The notes under the pieces are model-generated. The model worked only from the letters and a program-made list of their open reading frames with translations. It had not been told where the DNA came from and ran no database searches. A DNA stretch of 64,000 bases from Leptasterias polaris (lineage: Eukaryota; Echinodermata; Asteroidea; Forcipulatida; Asteriidae). Made by a program: the position numbers and the translations under genes. The stretch is taken from the NCBI GenBank assembly GCA_037783415.1, contig JAZGTN010000022.1, positions 2,232,001 to 2,296,000 of the forward strand. The letters run 5' to 3'. Shown in pieces: positions 11,661 through 21,609 of the stretch; the first letter of the stretch is position 1, and the number at the start of each line of letters is the position of its first letter.

Positions 11661-12624
11661 ACACGACCTTTTTGTGGGTGATTTCCCAATAATTATGTGA
11701 CATAGTTCCTCCTCTTTCTACCCTTTTTTATTACTATCAAGAAATAAACCAAAATGGGAAATCTTACAACTTTTTGCATCTCTTGTCAGTAGCTGCCAGT
11801 TTGTTCATCCTTCTAATTAATTGGTTTTGTGTGGTACTTCAATCGTGTTTATTTAGTGTAACTTAGTATTTTCTTTTATTCAAAGGCAAGCTGCTGCAAG
11901 TCTTTGCTTTTCCTTGATCTTCCTTTCTGTTTAGTATTCTGGTTCCCTTTTTATTGCTTATTAGCACTTACTTTTTTTAATCGCGTATGTGAGTAAATGT
12001 ACAGTTAAACTGAATTAAGAAAATTAAATTAAATAACATAATTAAGGTACCTGTAGTGTATGTGTCTGTTGGAATAAAAATCAATTCGATCAGTGCAGTG
12101 AGGCCATATCGTATATAAACATAATTGGAAGTATTGCAAGAACAATACCGATGTATCATGTTCAAGTACAATGGTTTTCCAGCAGATGGACTCGGCAAGC
12201 AAGTAGTATGCTACACAAATTATGTGTTGTTGCAAACTTCCTGATAATACAAAAAGAACTATTTTGTTTATGAAATCTGTACATCTAGGCGTTAGGAGAG
12301 AAAATGAGAAGACGGCTGTTAAAAGAAGTGTGGCAGTCTGCCTTGTATATGAATGAGATTCTACTTGTTATAAAGTCTCTAGCGTATATTATTTCCATCT
12401 ACAGTTTCATCAATTCTTTATACACGGACTTGCCAAGCCACAACAAAATACAAAGAGTATTTGTACATAAAGCCTTGATTAATTATTTCCAAAATGCCCT
12501 AATAATCCAATAGGGATATGTCAGTAAGATATCAGCTACGTTCTTTTCCTCAAGGAATGATGGATTAGCCATGATGATGTCTAATAGTTTCTTGTGGATG
12601 GTGTTGAGTTTCAAGATTGATGCA

Positions 12625-12822
12625 TCAGTTCTGATCTGGTGGTGTTGTGAATTTGTTCCTGAGCTCTGATTCCTGTTGCTGTATATTCATCTGAAGTTCT
12701 TCCTCTGCTGATTTGATTAGTTTCATTCCTTCTCTCTCAGTCTCCAGTTCCTCTCTGTCCGTTATGACCTTTTGTGCGTCCGATGCTTGCTTGTTACTGA
12801 GATTGCCGTAAATTGCCATTGC
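12625..12822 (-). CDS. STOML2: STOML2 exon 9 (last coding exon)
   Basis: Encodes residues 314-378 and the stop. It opens [12 protein letters not shown], matching the family's AMGVYGAL, then becomes a Glu/Lys/Gln-rich probable coiled coil ending TTPPDQN. The acceptor is CACCAG just above 12822. Confidence 0.88.
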   Translation of the reverse strand, partial: AMAIYGNLSNKQASDAQKVITDREELETEREGMKLIKSAEEELQMNIQQQESELRNKFTTPPDQN

Positions 12823-15800
12823 CTGGTGGAGAGACATGTCAGAAAGTATTATTTGGACAGCGGATCTTCATGAGCCATGTACCTATATAGATAGTTCCCA
12901 TTTGAAATCACTCAAACAGTGTATTCGGCCATCTTTTGGGGCAAAATAAATTATTTTTTGAATGCACAACTAAGCATTCTGTGCAAGTATCACGTGGGGC
13001 TTGTTGAAGTTTCTTCAAATTCCTTACATGATTGGTCGGTGAACCACTTGGGTAAAATCAGGGATAATCTATAAACCATTATCATATTACAGCCGTTTGT
13101 TCTTTGTCCATACAAATCAATGTAACCAAACCGAAGCTGGAAGGGCAAAACAGTCCAGGGCCTTTTTGGTGTAAGGAAAATGGGTGTTTACTATTGTTTT
13201 ATTGAAGACAGGGAACCTAACAAAGATGGTAGCAGAATGATAAAGGTCTATCAAACTCCAACAGCAGACTTGGCATTTAGTTTTCTCAAATGGCTGAAAA
13301 ATCAAACGTGCAAATTTGTTTTTGGGGGAAGTAGAGGAAGCAAGAAAAGGGATTCAGTCGATCAGCCAAAAAATTGCATGCATACCATGTTCAACACAGT
13401 CAACAGGTTTTGGCAACTATAGTTTGTAGGATTTTAATGGATTTTATGAGTTTTATCAATAATGCCTCATTTTTGTCTGAGTGTGAGTACGATTTTAATG
13501 GATTTTATGAGTAATGCCTCATTTTTGTCTGAGTGTGAGTACAAGTGTGAGTACAAGTTAGAAGTAACAACACAAAAGTTGGTCTTTCCTCCAATTGTTG
13601 CATCTAGGCTTTTTAAACCGGCTACCTTTTGTAAGACCCTCGGGCAGTACATGTCATGTACAGTTTTGTTTCTGAGCTTTGCCTTGTCTTACCTGTCCAA
13701 CCATACTACTGATGTCTCCTGTACATGTCATGTACAGTTTTGTTTCTGAGCTTTGCCTTGTCTTACCTGTCCAACCATACTACTGATGTCTCCTGTACAT
13801 GTCATGTATAGTTTTGTTTCTGAGCTTTGCCTTGTCTTACCTGTCCAACCATACTACTGATGTCTCCTGTATTAGTCGGTAAAAGTATAGTATTCCCCGT
13901 TTTAGCGAGATGACCAAATGCCGCAACATACTGCTCAGCTATGTTCAGGGAAGCTGCATTACCTCCGTCCTGTGGAAAAGTAAAAATAAATAGTAAAAAC
14001 ATTTACGGGGTCTTAATCTAACGATCACTGTATGGCAGGGACGGGATTTGACCTCTTGTCAACATTCTTGAGTTCCACATTAGTCTAGACCCAGAACCTC
14101 CAAGATGTTACAATTAAGGAGGTTTACAAACTCTGGGCATCACCAGAAACACAAAACTACAGGTTTGGACACAATGTGGACTAAATCTTTCCCCTTTTTT
14201 TGTGACTGCTTTATTTCTTTCGAAAAGTCTCAATGTTTTGAGAAAATCCTGAAAACACAAACATTTTTTTTAAAATCGAACACCTGGTCTGGTCATTATT
14301 CTTTTTCTGGCCAGTTTTTTATTGTGTTGTAATGTAGTTTGTAAACTGTATGTTAATCTGTGTAAGGCACTGGACACATTCAGTTTTATTTTCAGTAACT
14401 AGATTTTTTAATTCATGGTCATTTTTATGAGTTGAGTGTAAGGAATTCTCATTAAGGGTCGTTTTTAAAAATCATTTCACATATTTGTAACAATAATCCT
14501 ATGAAAATAGTTATTATTTTTGCTATTCCTTGATTTTAAAATACAGTTGTATGTGAACTTATGTGTTCAGGCACTTCTCTTGTGAAGCCAATATTGATAA
14601 ATCCCTCATTAAAAACCCTTACTCGCTCAGCCCACTTGCCAACATGTGACCTCAATCCTCAACTATCCTCCGCTCTTATGTCACTCAACATCTACACCAA
14701 CATGTTTGGACTTGAATAAGAATGGTATGCCTGGCCCAACAGACCTCAATCCTCCCCAATCAGACAAAACACCCTGAAGAGGGTTTCGGACTGGTTGGGG
14801 TTAACATACTTAAAAAGTTTTCAATTGGTTTGATTGGCTGCGTATTGCGCCACAGCACCTTGTAACCCATTTACATGGTGCTATGTATTAAAGGAATAGG
14901 TCTCATACTTCAAAACGTAGCTCTACATACCTTGCAGGAAAATTCTGAATGTTAAAGCGCCTCGAGCGTCACCGAGTGACGGATATGAGCGCTATATAAG
15001 AAGCCAATATTATTATTACTATTATTATTATTATTAATAAAAATACAGAGGAAGAATCTAACCCTTTTGCCAATAGCTTCTGCTACAAGTGCCAGGGCTT
15101 CGGCTCGTGCCTGGGCCTTAGCGATGATTGCATTAGCTTCACCAGATGCCATGTTAATCTGCTCTAGTTGTAAGGCCTCGGATGCCAAGATCTTGGCTCG
15201 TTTCTTGCCCTCTGCCACATTGATTTCTGATTCTCGAACACCTAGGAGTGTAAAGATTAATATATGAGAATTATAATGACAGCTCAAAGGATTTACAAAG
15301 ACCAACACATATTATGAGATAATTCTGAAAAAATTCTACCTCGGAAGATTTTCCTTCCAAAGTGCTTTTCATTTCAAGATGATTGATTTCATTTTCAATA
15401 AGAGTCTTTTGAGGACACTAGGGGCAGCAGGACTACAAGTTCATTGTTCTTAGAAATGTTTACAAGGTATTTCTAAAGGCCCAAGTCTCCAATTCCATGA
15501 TGAGGCAATTTAACTAAGCATGACAAAATCTAATGACACCATCATATGTAACTTACAAAGCTTTTTTAAGACTGTCCATAGATAATCCCCTTCTTCGCAT
15601 ATATGAAGAAGTGGTTGTTGCTACGAAACCTCATGCAGGTTTTTGCAATTTAGTTTTTAAGTGCTACCAATACCATTTCTTGTTTATCTGTCAGACTAAC
15701 ATGGCTATCTCTATAATTGAGCATACGGTCATCATCAGAAACTGTCAAAGACCAGCATCAAAGACCAGCATCCACACTTTGTGTGACCCAATATATATAT

Positions 15801-18800
15801 GTGGAAATATGAGCTCAATCAGGCATCAGAGTAACAAGAAAATAGTGAAAAAAACACCTTGTATGTTTTCACTGTTTTCAAACCTTTATTTGACTCATTT
15901 CTCAAAAACTATAGCATCTCAAGCAAACATGAGTCAAGGGAAGCTTTCCCAACATGACTGTCTTTATACCATGTAAGTTATGTGTAAATCTGTGAACATT
16001 TATGTTCTTCAATCTTACCAACAATGTTGTGTACACCCTTCACATGATATTTTTCTTGAAATAAACAGTTCACAATAAAATTTGACCGATGATGTATTAT
16101 CCCATCAAACCTTCCCTTCTCAATCTCACAGATAAACAACTCGTAACTTGCGCTCCAGTTCTGGCAGATCTGCATTATCCATTCCTAGAAGCAAGCACAG
16201 CCTGCTCTGTCGCGGCCCTCCAGGATCCGGAACAGTCTTCCTTACAACATTAGACAATCACCTGCAATACCGACTTTCAAGCCATCACTCAGATCTCACC
16301 TATTTATAAGAGCTTTTGTACGGCGCCATGAGCAATGACCGTTGGAATATGGTGCCATAGAAATGTTTTGATTGATTGAGATCTGAGTCGGATAACATAC
16401 CTTCAGACTGTAATATGACGGCTCTCTTCTTCCTCTCAGCTTCAACCTGCATCTGCATGGCTTCCTGGACCTTGTCGGGGAGCTCAATGTCTTTGATTTC
16501 ATAGCGGAGGCACTTGATGCCCCATGGCTCCACAGCAGCATTGTTTATAGCCTCTGAGGAGGAGGAGGAATGTCAAACCTGTGAACATGTATTGAGAGAT
16601 TTGCAACAACTCGCTCGCGAGGATTAGGATACAGTTTTGGTCTAATAAATGCATGTGTGCACACCGTTTGCCAGACTAGATTGCACATTGGGTTGTGCTA
16701 CATTTGGCATGTTTGAACTGAAAATGCATCCAGCAACCATGTGACCAAAGAAAACTGGTCCCCCCATGTTGCAACTTTCTCCATAAATAGCTTTGGGTAG
16801 CCTTTATCAGAAAAATGTCATGCGTGTTATCGTTTTGTGCAGCAGACCATCCAATCATCTTGATTGGGTTTCCAAACCCCTAAAATGCTGACTGCCAACT
16901 CTAATTAGCAGTAGCACTATACTAGGGTAAAATTTTGCAGCACTGCTTTCTGCAAAATTCTGCACTTAAAACCCATAGAATTCTAATTCTGTGCTTTACA
17001 GGTAGCCATAAGCGCAGAATTCTGCAGTAAGTAGCCCTGGGCACAATTTCATAGCGATGCTTAATGGCTGATTTTGTGTTTACTGCGCGTATCTCCATTT
17101 CATAGCACTGCAAACCAAAAGCACACAAAAAGGCATGCTAATCTTCCGGTGCTTACTGTATTAAAATGAATGACATAACAATGCAAATCCACGGTAAATG
17201 CGCAAGGAGGCCTCCTAGTTTTCTTGCTAACCTATGAAATGTGCTTGCGCTTACCTGACGCTTACGCAAATTTCTTTGCTAAAGTTGAGCAGCGATATGA
17301 AATTGGCCCCTGGTGTATCAAAACTAATTGTACATGTAAATTAAGTTTTCAAGTAATGTATTACATAAGCCTTTTGTCAAGCATTGAGATTGTTTGGGTT
17401 TGAACACAGGGATGGATAGCTCAGTAATGTAGGTAGAGCGCCAGTAAATTAATCTGGAGGCTGTTGGTTCAAGTCCCACTCCAGTCAATTTTCATTTGTT
17501 CAAACCCAAACTATTTAATATATACCCAGTCAGTTTCCCTTGTGGTATATTACTTGATATTAATCATTGAGATTGTTACAAGTAATCTCCTGTCAGCAGA
17601 CAAGTGTCTTATACCCACCCACTATAGAGATATTCAGCGACTCTCTCTCCTTGAAGACTTGATCCAAGGTGATTTTACCAATCTCAGACCTCATCGTGGT
17701 CTGTGCTAACTGAGTCACTGCGTACTCAGGGTCCTCTACACCATAACTTGCCTGAGGAAATAGTTTTTACAATGGTTAGATGATAGTTGTAATGGTTTTA
17801 CAGCATTTAAAATATTAAGCCACTTTTCTGTACTATTTGACATTTACCCAAATTGATAACAAACAACAAACAACAAACCCCCGAGTTTACAGCAGGTATT
17901 TGCTACAACTGAGTCGGTAGATTTAACTATTGCATTGGAACAATAAACAGGTGATTGGTTTTGGTTACTACCCCCCAACACACACACACATGCTTGACCA
18001 ACTCTACAAGAAGAAAAAAATACAATTTGTTAGGGGAAAGACCAAAACAAAACGGATGGTAATCCTTCTTTAACAATTATTGTGAGTCCATTTTTATCCC
18101 TCTTGGTCAGAGGCAACATAACTAAGTTTTAGTATGTACCTTGTAAGCATCGGTCACTCTTAGATACAGCACACCATCTATGCGAAGAGTTACATTGTCT
18201 TAAAAAAAAATAATAATAACAAATTGGATTTAGTTAAAAGAGAATTACCATTTGATTGCACAAATTAAACATTTATTTCACTTCATTTAAAGGGATTGAC
18301 AGTATTGGGATTTGGATTATTCCTTTTTATTTGGTAGCTTTTATGAGGATGCTGTTTTAGGGTTGAATTTTACATTGGACCGCAGGCCCAAAGGCCATTG
18401 ATTTTAATGTCTGATTAAGTCCAGCGTTCTTGTGTTTTTCAATTGAATAGCAATACCTCACTACGGAATATCTTTAATTTTACCAATGCTGTTGCAATGC
18501 TGACTTTTTTGGGTCTGGTAAATATCTTTCATTTCTGTTGAATATCATAGTATTACCCATATGACAAATGGGTTCAATCTTGTATATTTGGTTTGCGGTA
18601 ACACCATGTGTATCTACTTGCTAGGTAGATTTTGTTCTTTGAGAACTAGTCTTGCTATTTATTCTACTGCCGCGGAGTAGATTATTCGGAATTCGGGAGA
18701 CTGTCCTGCAATCTGGGTTCAATCCTCTCAGTTCAAATAAAACAGTCAAATGTTATACATGCTAACACTTTGCCTTCATATCATTTGTTCATTCACTACC

Positions 18801-21099
18801 ATAATGACTTGTGTTAGAGAAAGATGGAGCACTTTGACCAGTGTCAGCCTCGATGGATGATTTCAAGGTCATTTTAGGACAATCAATATGACTAGGAGCA
18901 TCAGGCTTTCACAGAAGGACACGATTAACTGGCTCAATATGGTGAAAAATTTGACTTTGCTTCGCATAACTTTATTTTTCGACAGGAGACTGTGAAATAC
19001 TTGTTGGCAGCAGACACAAAACAGCTAATTTCAAAATTACAAGTTGAAAGATAATGTGTACGTGTATTGTAGACAAGTTTATTTACTCAATTTTTTTCCT
19101 CACCATTTGTGATGGCACTTTGCTCCGGTATATCAATAGCAATCTCCTTCAGACTCTGAACATATTTGATCTTGTCGAGTACTGGAATCAGGAAATTTAA
19201 ACCCTGGCGGAGAAAAGGATGATAAGAGAAAATACCGACTTTATCAATTACAAAGATCTTTGGAATTAGAAGTTGTCCCAGCTTGGAGACGGAAGCCTCG
19301 GAATGTGCGTTTGTGCTCAAGAGACGGCAAACGCCCATACACAATTTTGAATGAATATGTAGCCTATATGGCACAATGGTACCAGGGTTGGCCAATCTGG
19401 GGGTCGCTTTACAAGAGCTTGCCCTGAACAATTTTGCATAGCAACTGTCTCTTTAGTCTGAATGCAAATTTTAGCTGTAACTTGTGACTAGGCCAGTCAT
19501 TGTACCAGAAATTATTCAAATGTAACTTGCAAATGGTTTATTGCCTCCATGATGTATCAGGCCCGAATTGTTGGGTGTTGACTGATTCAGAACATTGCAG
19601 AGCCCACACAAGGTCAATCCTTCTCAGGTTGTCACCTCCATTCATCTGTTGTTATTATATTATATATTATATAAATTTTTAAAAAAATTACTACCGTTTA
19701 TTGATTAGTCTGGATTCACCAATCAGTGTATGAACATAGGAATGAACATAAAATAAACAAACAAGATCTCCTCATTGGTTTTGGTTAGTTCAAAGATCAC
19801 AAGTTGAACCTTTCCTTTATTCAGCACTTACCGGACTGAGCACTTTGTAAAATTTGCCCATTCTCTCGATAACCCATGCTTCCTGCTGTGGCACAAAAAG
19901 AATGACCGTATTGACCTGCCGACCTGATAATGACCTCACTTGTACCTCTGATGTTAACATGCACTGACGGCGGAGAAGGCCCTAAGATAAGAAAAAAGAA
20001 AGAAAAACACCATATTGAAAGCAACACAAAATAAAGGTATTCTACATTCACCGAAAATATCATCAACATCCTGGTACAGAGCCATTAAGGACTATGCTCC
20101 CGCTCTGCAAAGGCTGAAATTGCGGTATGGAAAAATTGTGTTTCAGATTATTTTAAGGCTGCACAATAAATCAATCTGAAAAATGTAACGTTACTACTGC
20201 ATACTGTAGAACTGCTGTACTAGAGATTTACGAAGTAATAATAAATAGCTCTAGGCAGAGCATGAATGAAGAATCGATATAATAGGAATGAGCTGTCGCA
20301 AACTGTTGACAACAAAAAGGGACCAATATATTTATGGAATAACTTAGCCCCACTTGTGTGGCCATGGTCTCTGAATTCTTGGATTAACAGACCTTACTTG
20401 GCCACACAAGTGGGTAAAAGAATAACTATCTGACTTTAAAGTATAGTTGATACTTAGTTGCGATAATCGTAACCCACCATCCTCCCAACGGTCTTAGTTG
20501 CGATAATTAATTGTAACTAAGTGAGTTACTCTGGGCTGGCCTCACGTTTTGACCCTTGTCAAAGTCTCTCTTATACTTTTATAGGCTAAACGACAATTAG
20601 TAAATACACTACACTAACGTTACTGTAAAAATGAAATAATAGTGCCAAAATAGTTAAACAATAATTATCGTCAACTGTAAATTATAAACCAAGACATGGT
20701 TGGTAAATCACTACACCCCCAGTAACTGGGGCGCTGCCTGTAGTGTACTCCATTTAAATACATTTGGACATCTTCGGCTAGTACGACCATCGACCAAAGA
20801 CAGTACAGCGCCCCAGTTATTGGGTCTAGTAAATCACACTGTCTACTGTTACTAAGTGAGTTACACCGTGACCATGTCCATGGCGGTGGTTACACCATGT
20901 CCATGGCGGTGGTTACACCATGGAAGTAGAGACCCTATCATGAACTATATTCTACTATATATCAGAACTGTGTGACTGACTGTACATATACAGTAAACTG
21001 CTATTTTATTAATATTAATAAATAAACCCTAAAAAATAGCTTAAGAAGTTGGATAAAAACTACCTGCGCCAGTCGTGCGTTCCTCATAACGGACAACAT
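12625..21099 (-). CDS. STOML2: STOML2, mitochondrial stomatin-like protein 2 (9 coding exons)
   Basis: Nine exons join in frame to 378 residues; the human protein has 356. An arginine-containing N-terminus (about 1-34) fits a mitochondrial targeting sequence. The SPFH/prohibitin domain runs from about 35 to 205 and includes [53 protein letters not shown] and [15 protein letters not shown]. An Ala/Glu-rich helical stretch and the conserved [12 protein letters not shown] and [13 protein letters not shown] segments follow. The C-terminal 65 residues are charged and probably coiled coil, longer and different from vertebrates. By family it acts at the mitochondrial inner membrane, binds cardiolipin and organises prohibitin and respiratory complexes. 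It is divergent from DNAAF4 with a shared upstream region. Exon 8's donor lies in a 74 bp triplication. Confidence 0.95.
13647..13871. repeat. 74 bp tandem triplication spanning the STOML2 exon 8 donor
   Basis: Three nearly identical 74 bp copies; the block CTGAGCTTTGCCTTGTCTTA begins at 13672, 13746 and 13820. Each unit holds the last ~28 nt of STOML2 exon 8, its GTAAGA donor and ~46 nt of intron. Only the copy at the high-coordinate end is joined to the rest of the exon. Confidence 0.93.
13841..13969 (-). CDS. STOML2: STOML2 exon 8
   Basis: Encodes residues 271-313 in phase 0, including [18 protein letters not shown] and [16 protein letters not shown]. The donor GTAAGA at 13840 is the first of three tandem copies. 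Confidence 0.93.
13970..15062. other. STOML2 intron 7
   Basis: No other gene seen. It is AT-rich, and its 5' end on the sense strand is a SINE tail (14955-15047) that reaches within about 15 bp of the exon 7 donor. Confidence 0.6.
14955..15047 (+). mobile_element. SINE 3' tail (GAGCGCTATATAAGAAGCC + TTATTATT)
   Basis: AGCGTCACCGAGTGACGGA followed by GAGCGCTATATAAGAAGCC and a TTATTATT microsatellite. The same 3' end is carried by the longer element at 62445-62695. The 5' part is missing. Confidence 0.75.
15063..15241 (-). CDS. STOML2: STOML2 exon 7
   Basis: Encodes residues 211-270 ([20 protein letters not shown], then an Ala/Glu-rich helix with [17 protein letters not shown]). The donor is GTTAGA, weaker than the usual consensus. 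Confidence 0.93.
15735..16050. repeat. dispersed repeat, 'TCATTGGAGTCAC' family, copy 2
   Basis: Lies in STOML2 intron 6. Carries GTGTGACCCAATATA, GAGCTCAATCAGGCATCAGAG, CTCATTTCTCAAAAACTATAGCA and CTTTATACCATGTAAGTTATG, shared with copies at 6730, 43745 and 60027. The open frames across it are not genes. Confidence 0.65.
16401..16553 (-). CDS. STOML2: STOML2 exon 6
   Basis: Encodes residues 160-210: [40 protein letters not shown] and [11 protein letters not shown]. This is the most conserved SPFH C-terminal segment and the first recognition anchor for the gene. Confidence 0.95.
16920..17315. mobile_element. TIR element, 'CCAATTTCATGGCTCTGC' family, composite copy
   Basis: In STOML2 intron 5. 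Repeated blocks AATTCTGCACTTA / GCGCAGAATTCTGC, GGGCACAATTTCATAGC and the closing GCGATATGAAATTGGCCCC show TIR-like symmetry and relate it to the copies near 37408 and 45508. It looks like one copy nested in or fused to another. Confidence 0.45.
17408..17540 (+). mobile_element. tRNA-headed SINE fragment
   Basis: In STOML2 intron 5. GGATAGCTCAG...GGTAGAGCGCCAG and GTTGGTTCAAGTCCCACTCC are A- and B-box-like. The following CAATTTTCATTTGTTCAAAC matches the elements at 10913 and 41297. A short insertion splits the A box. Confidence 0.7.
17619..17751 (-). CDS. STOML2: STOML2 exon 5
   Basis: Encodes residues 116-159: [44 protein letters not shown]. The donor is GTGGGT; the phase-1 join G|AG gives the family's I-V-E/D-A-I-N. 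Confidence 0.94.
18140..18198 (-). CDS. STOML2: STOML2 exon 4
   Basis: Encodes residues 96-115 ([20 protein letters not shown]), almost identical to the family. The G|AC split codon links it to exon 3. Confidence 0.94.
18199..19103. other. STOML2 intron 3
   Basis: AT-rich intron. I see no gene, tRNA or clear repeat in it beyond a short A-run near the acceptor. Confidence 0.5.
19104..19203 (-). CDS. STOML2: STOML2 exon 3
   Basis: Encodes residues 63-95: [20 protein letters not shown] and [13 protein letters not shown], matching the family's LNILIPVLDRIRYVQSLKE. Confidence 0.94.
19204..19831. other. STOML2 intron 2
   Basis: No gene seen. One stretch resembles the dispersed 'GTAAGCAG/CCAATTTCAT' sequences weakly; a TATATTATATAT tract lies near 19658. 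Confidence 0.45.
19832..19981 (-). CDS. STOML2: STOML2 exon 2
   Basis: Encodes residues 13-62. It has a basic stretch [20 protein letters not shown], probable presequence, followed by the SPFH start [20 protein letters not shown] and KVLSP. The reading frame is fixed by the PQQEAWV motif. Confidence 0.93.
20345..20415. repeat. hairpin: CCCACTTGTGTGGCCA inverted repeat
   Basis: CCCCACTTGTGTGGCCA at about 20348 is matched by TGGCCACACAAGTGGG at about 20399, separated by ~35 bp. The arms are perfect, so a strong stem could form. Confidence 0.8.
20709..20832. mobile_element. small inverted-repeat element (GGGGCGCTG family)
   Basis: Left arm CCCCCAGTAACTGGGGCGCTG and right arm CAGCGCCCCAGTTATTGGG face each other over ~124 bp, with GGACATCTTCGG inside. 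A relative near 21876-22012 (in DNAAF4 intron 1) shares the GGGGCGCTGTA and GACATCTTCG blocks. Confidence 0.55.
20874..20930 (+). repeat. short tandem repeat, ~23 bp unit
   Basis: CCATGTCCATGGCGGTGGTTACA occurs twice in tandem with partial third and fourth ends. Each unit contains the palindrome CCATGG. Confidence 0.75.
21064..21099 (-). CDS. STOML2: STOML2 exon 1 (start codon)
   Basis: Twelve codons, [12 protein letters not shown], from ATG at 21099 to a CAG|GTAGTT donor. It is chosen because it opens with ML and basic residues like the family presequence, is in phase with exon 2, and faces the DNAAF4 start. A start at internal M5 is possible. Confidence 0.8.
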
Positions 21100-21486
21100 T
21101 TTATTCGATATTTCCAGACTGTCTCACCAGGCGTATTAATGGATTGTCAAATCGCAGTGATAATGAAGAACAACTCTTTATTCTACTAGCAAGTTTACTT
21201 CCAAGTTACATCATCACGTGTGATTCATAACGAGTAAGAACAACAGCGCCCTCTGTAGTTCGCATTGCCTTTGTTTCATCCAACAGCTCATGTAATTGGA
21301 CAATTTTTCCTCGCTTGTGACTAACTAGGTCTTTCATTGGCTACTAGAGCTTTCAGCTTACAATGCTGACAGGTCAACTGTCAAAGGTCGTCGTCTTGCC
21401 GAAAACACAAGCTTTAAAAAAAAGAGTTGAACACGATCGTTTCAAAATGAAAGACTAAAATCTGGTGCAATATCTCCTATTCAAAA
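21100..21486. promoter_or_regulatory. shared divergent promoter region of STOML2 and DNAAF4
   Basis: 387 bp separate the two start codons. I see no TATA box. Two inverted CCAAT boxes (ATTGG) lie at 21295-21299 and 21336-21340, 41 bp apart, and an E-box CACGTG at 21215-21220. ACAGCGCCCTCTGTAG at about 21244 loosely resembles a CTCF half-motif. A clear RFX X-box, expected for a cilia gene, was not found. Both 5' UTRs must fall here unless upstream non-coding exons exist. Confidence 0.6.
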
Positions 21487-21609
21487 ATGCCGATTGCGAT
21501 TAAAGATTACTCATGGGACGAAACGGAGACATCTGTTCATGTGGTAGTCCCGTTAAAAGGCGTCAAAGCCAGTAAAGTGGATATTTTTTCGACGGACGAA
21601 TATCTGAAA
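21487..21609 (+). CDS. DNAAF4: DNAAF4 exon 1 (start codon)
   Basis: Residues 1-41, [20 protein letters not shown] and on to STDEYLK, aligned with the family start MPLQVSDYSW. The first ATG in the frame is used; donor AAA|GTGAGT. Confidence 0.95.

Larger units (their letters stand above)
4828..12624. other. gene-free region between the GPCR and STOML2
   Basis: Apart from the GPCR promoter, no coding exon was recognised. It contains dispersed repeats (6313-6490, 6730-6975, 8180-8575, 11245-11660), an 18 bp tandem repeat at 6120-6168, a ~22 bp minisatellite at 10373-10550 and a tRNA-headed SINE at 10775-11035. The right end, below 12625, should include the STOML2 3' UTR. Possible AATAAA signals on the minus strand lie near 11949 and 11878, but none is compelling. 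Confidence 0.55.
19982..21063. other. STOML2 intron 1 with two fold-back repeats
   Basis: Holds a hairpin at 20345-20415, an inverted-repeat element at 20709-20832 and a 23 bp near-palindromic tandem repeat at 20874-20930. No coding exon seen. Confidence 0.55.

Noticed and set aside
15533..15976. 147-codon frame in STOML2 intron 6
   Set aside because: It largely overlaps a dispersed repeat that occurs four times in the window; no domain.
21244..21260. CTCF site between STOML2 and DNAAF4
   Set aside because: GCGCCCTCTGTAG only loosely fits the core motif and similar strings occur in repeats; mentioned but not called.
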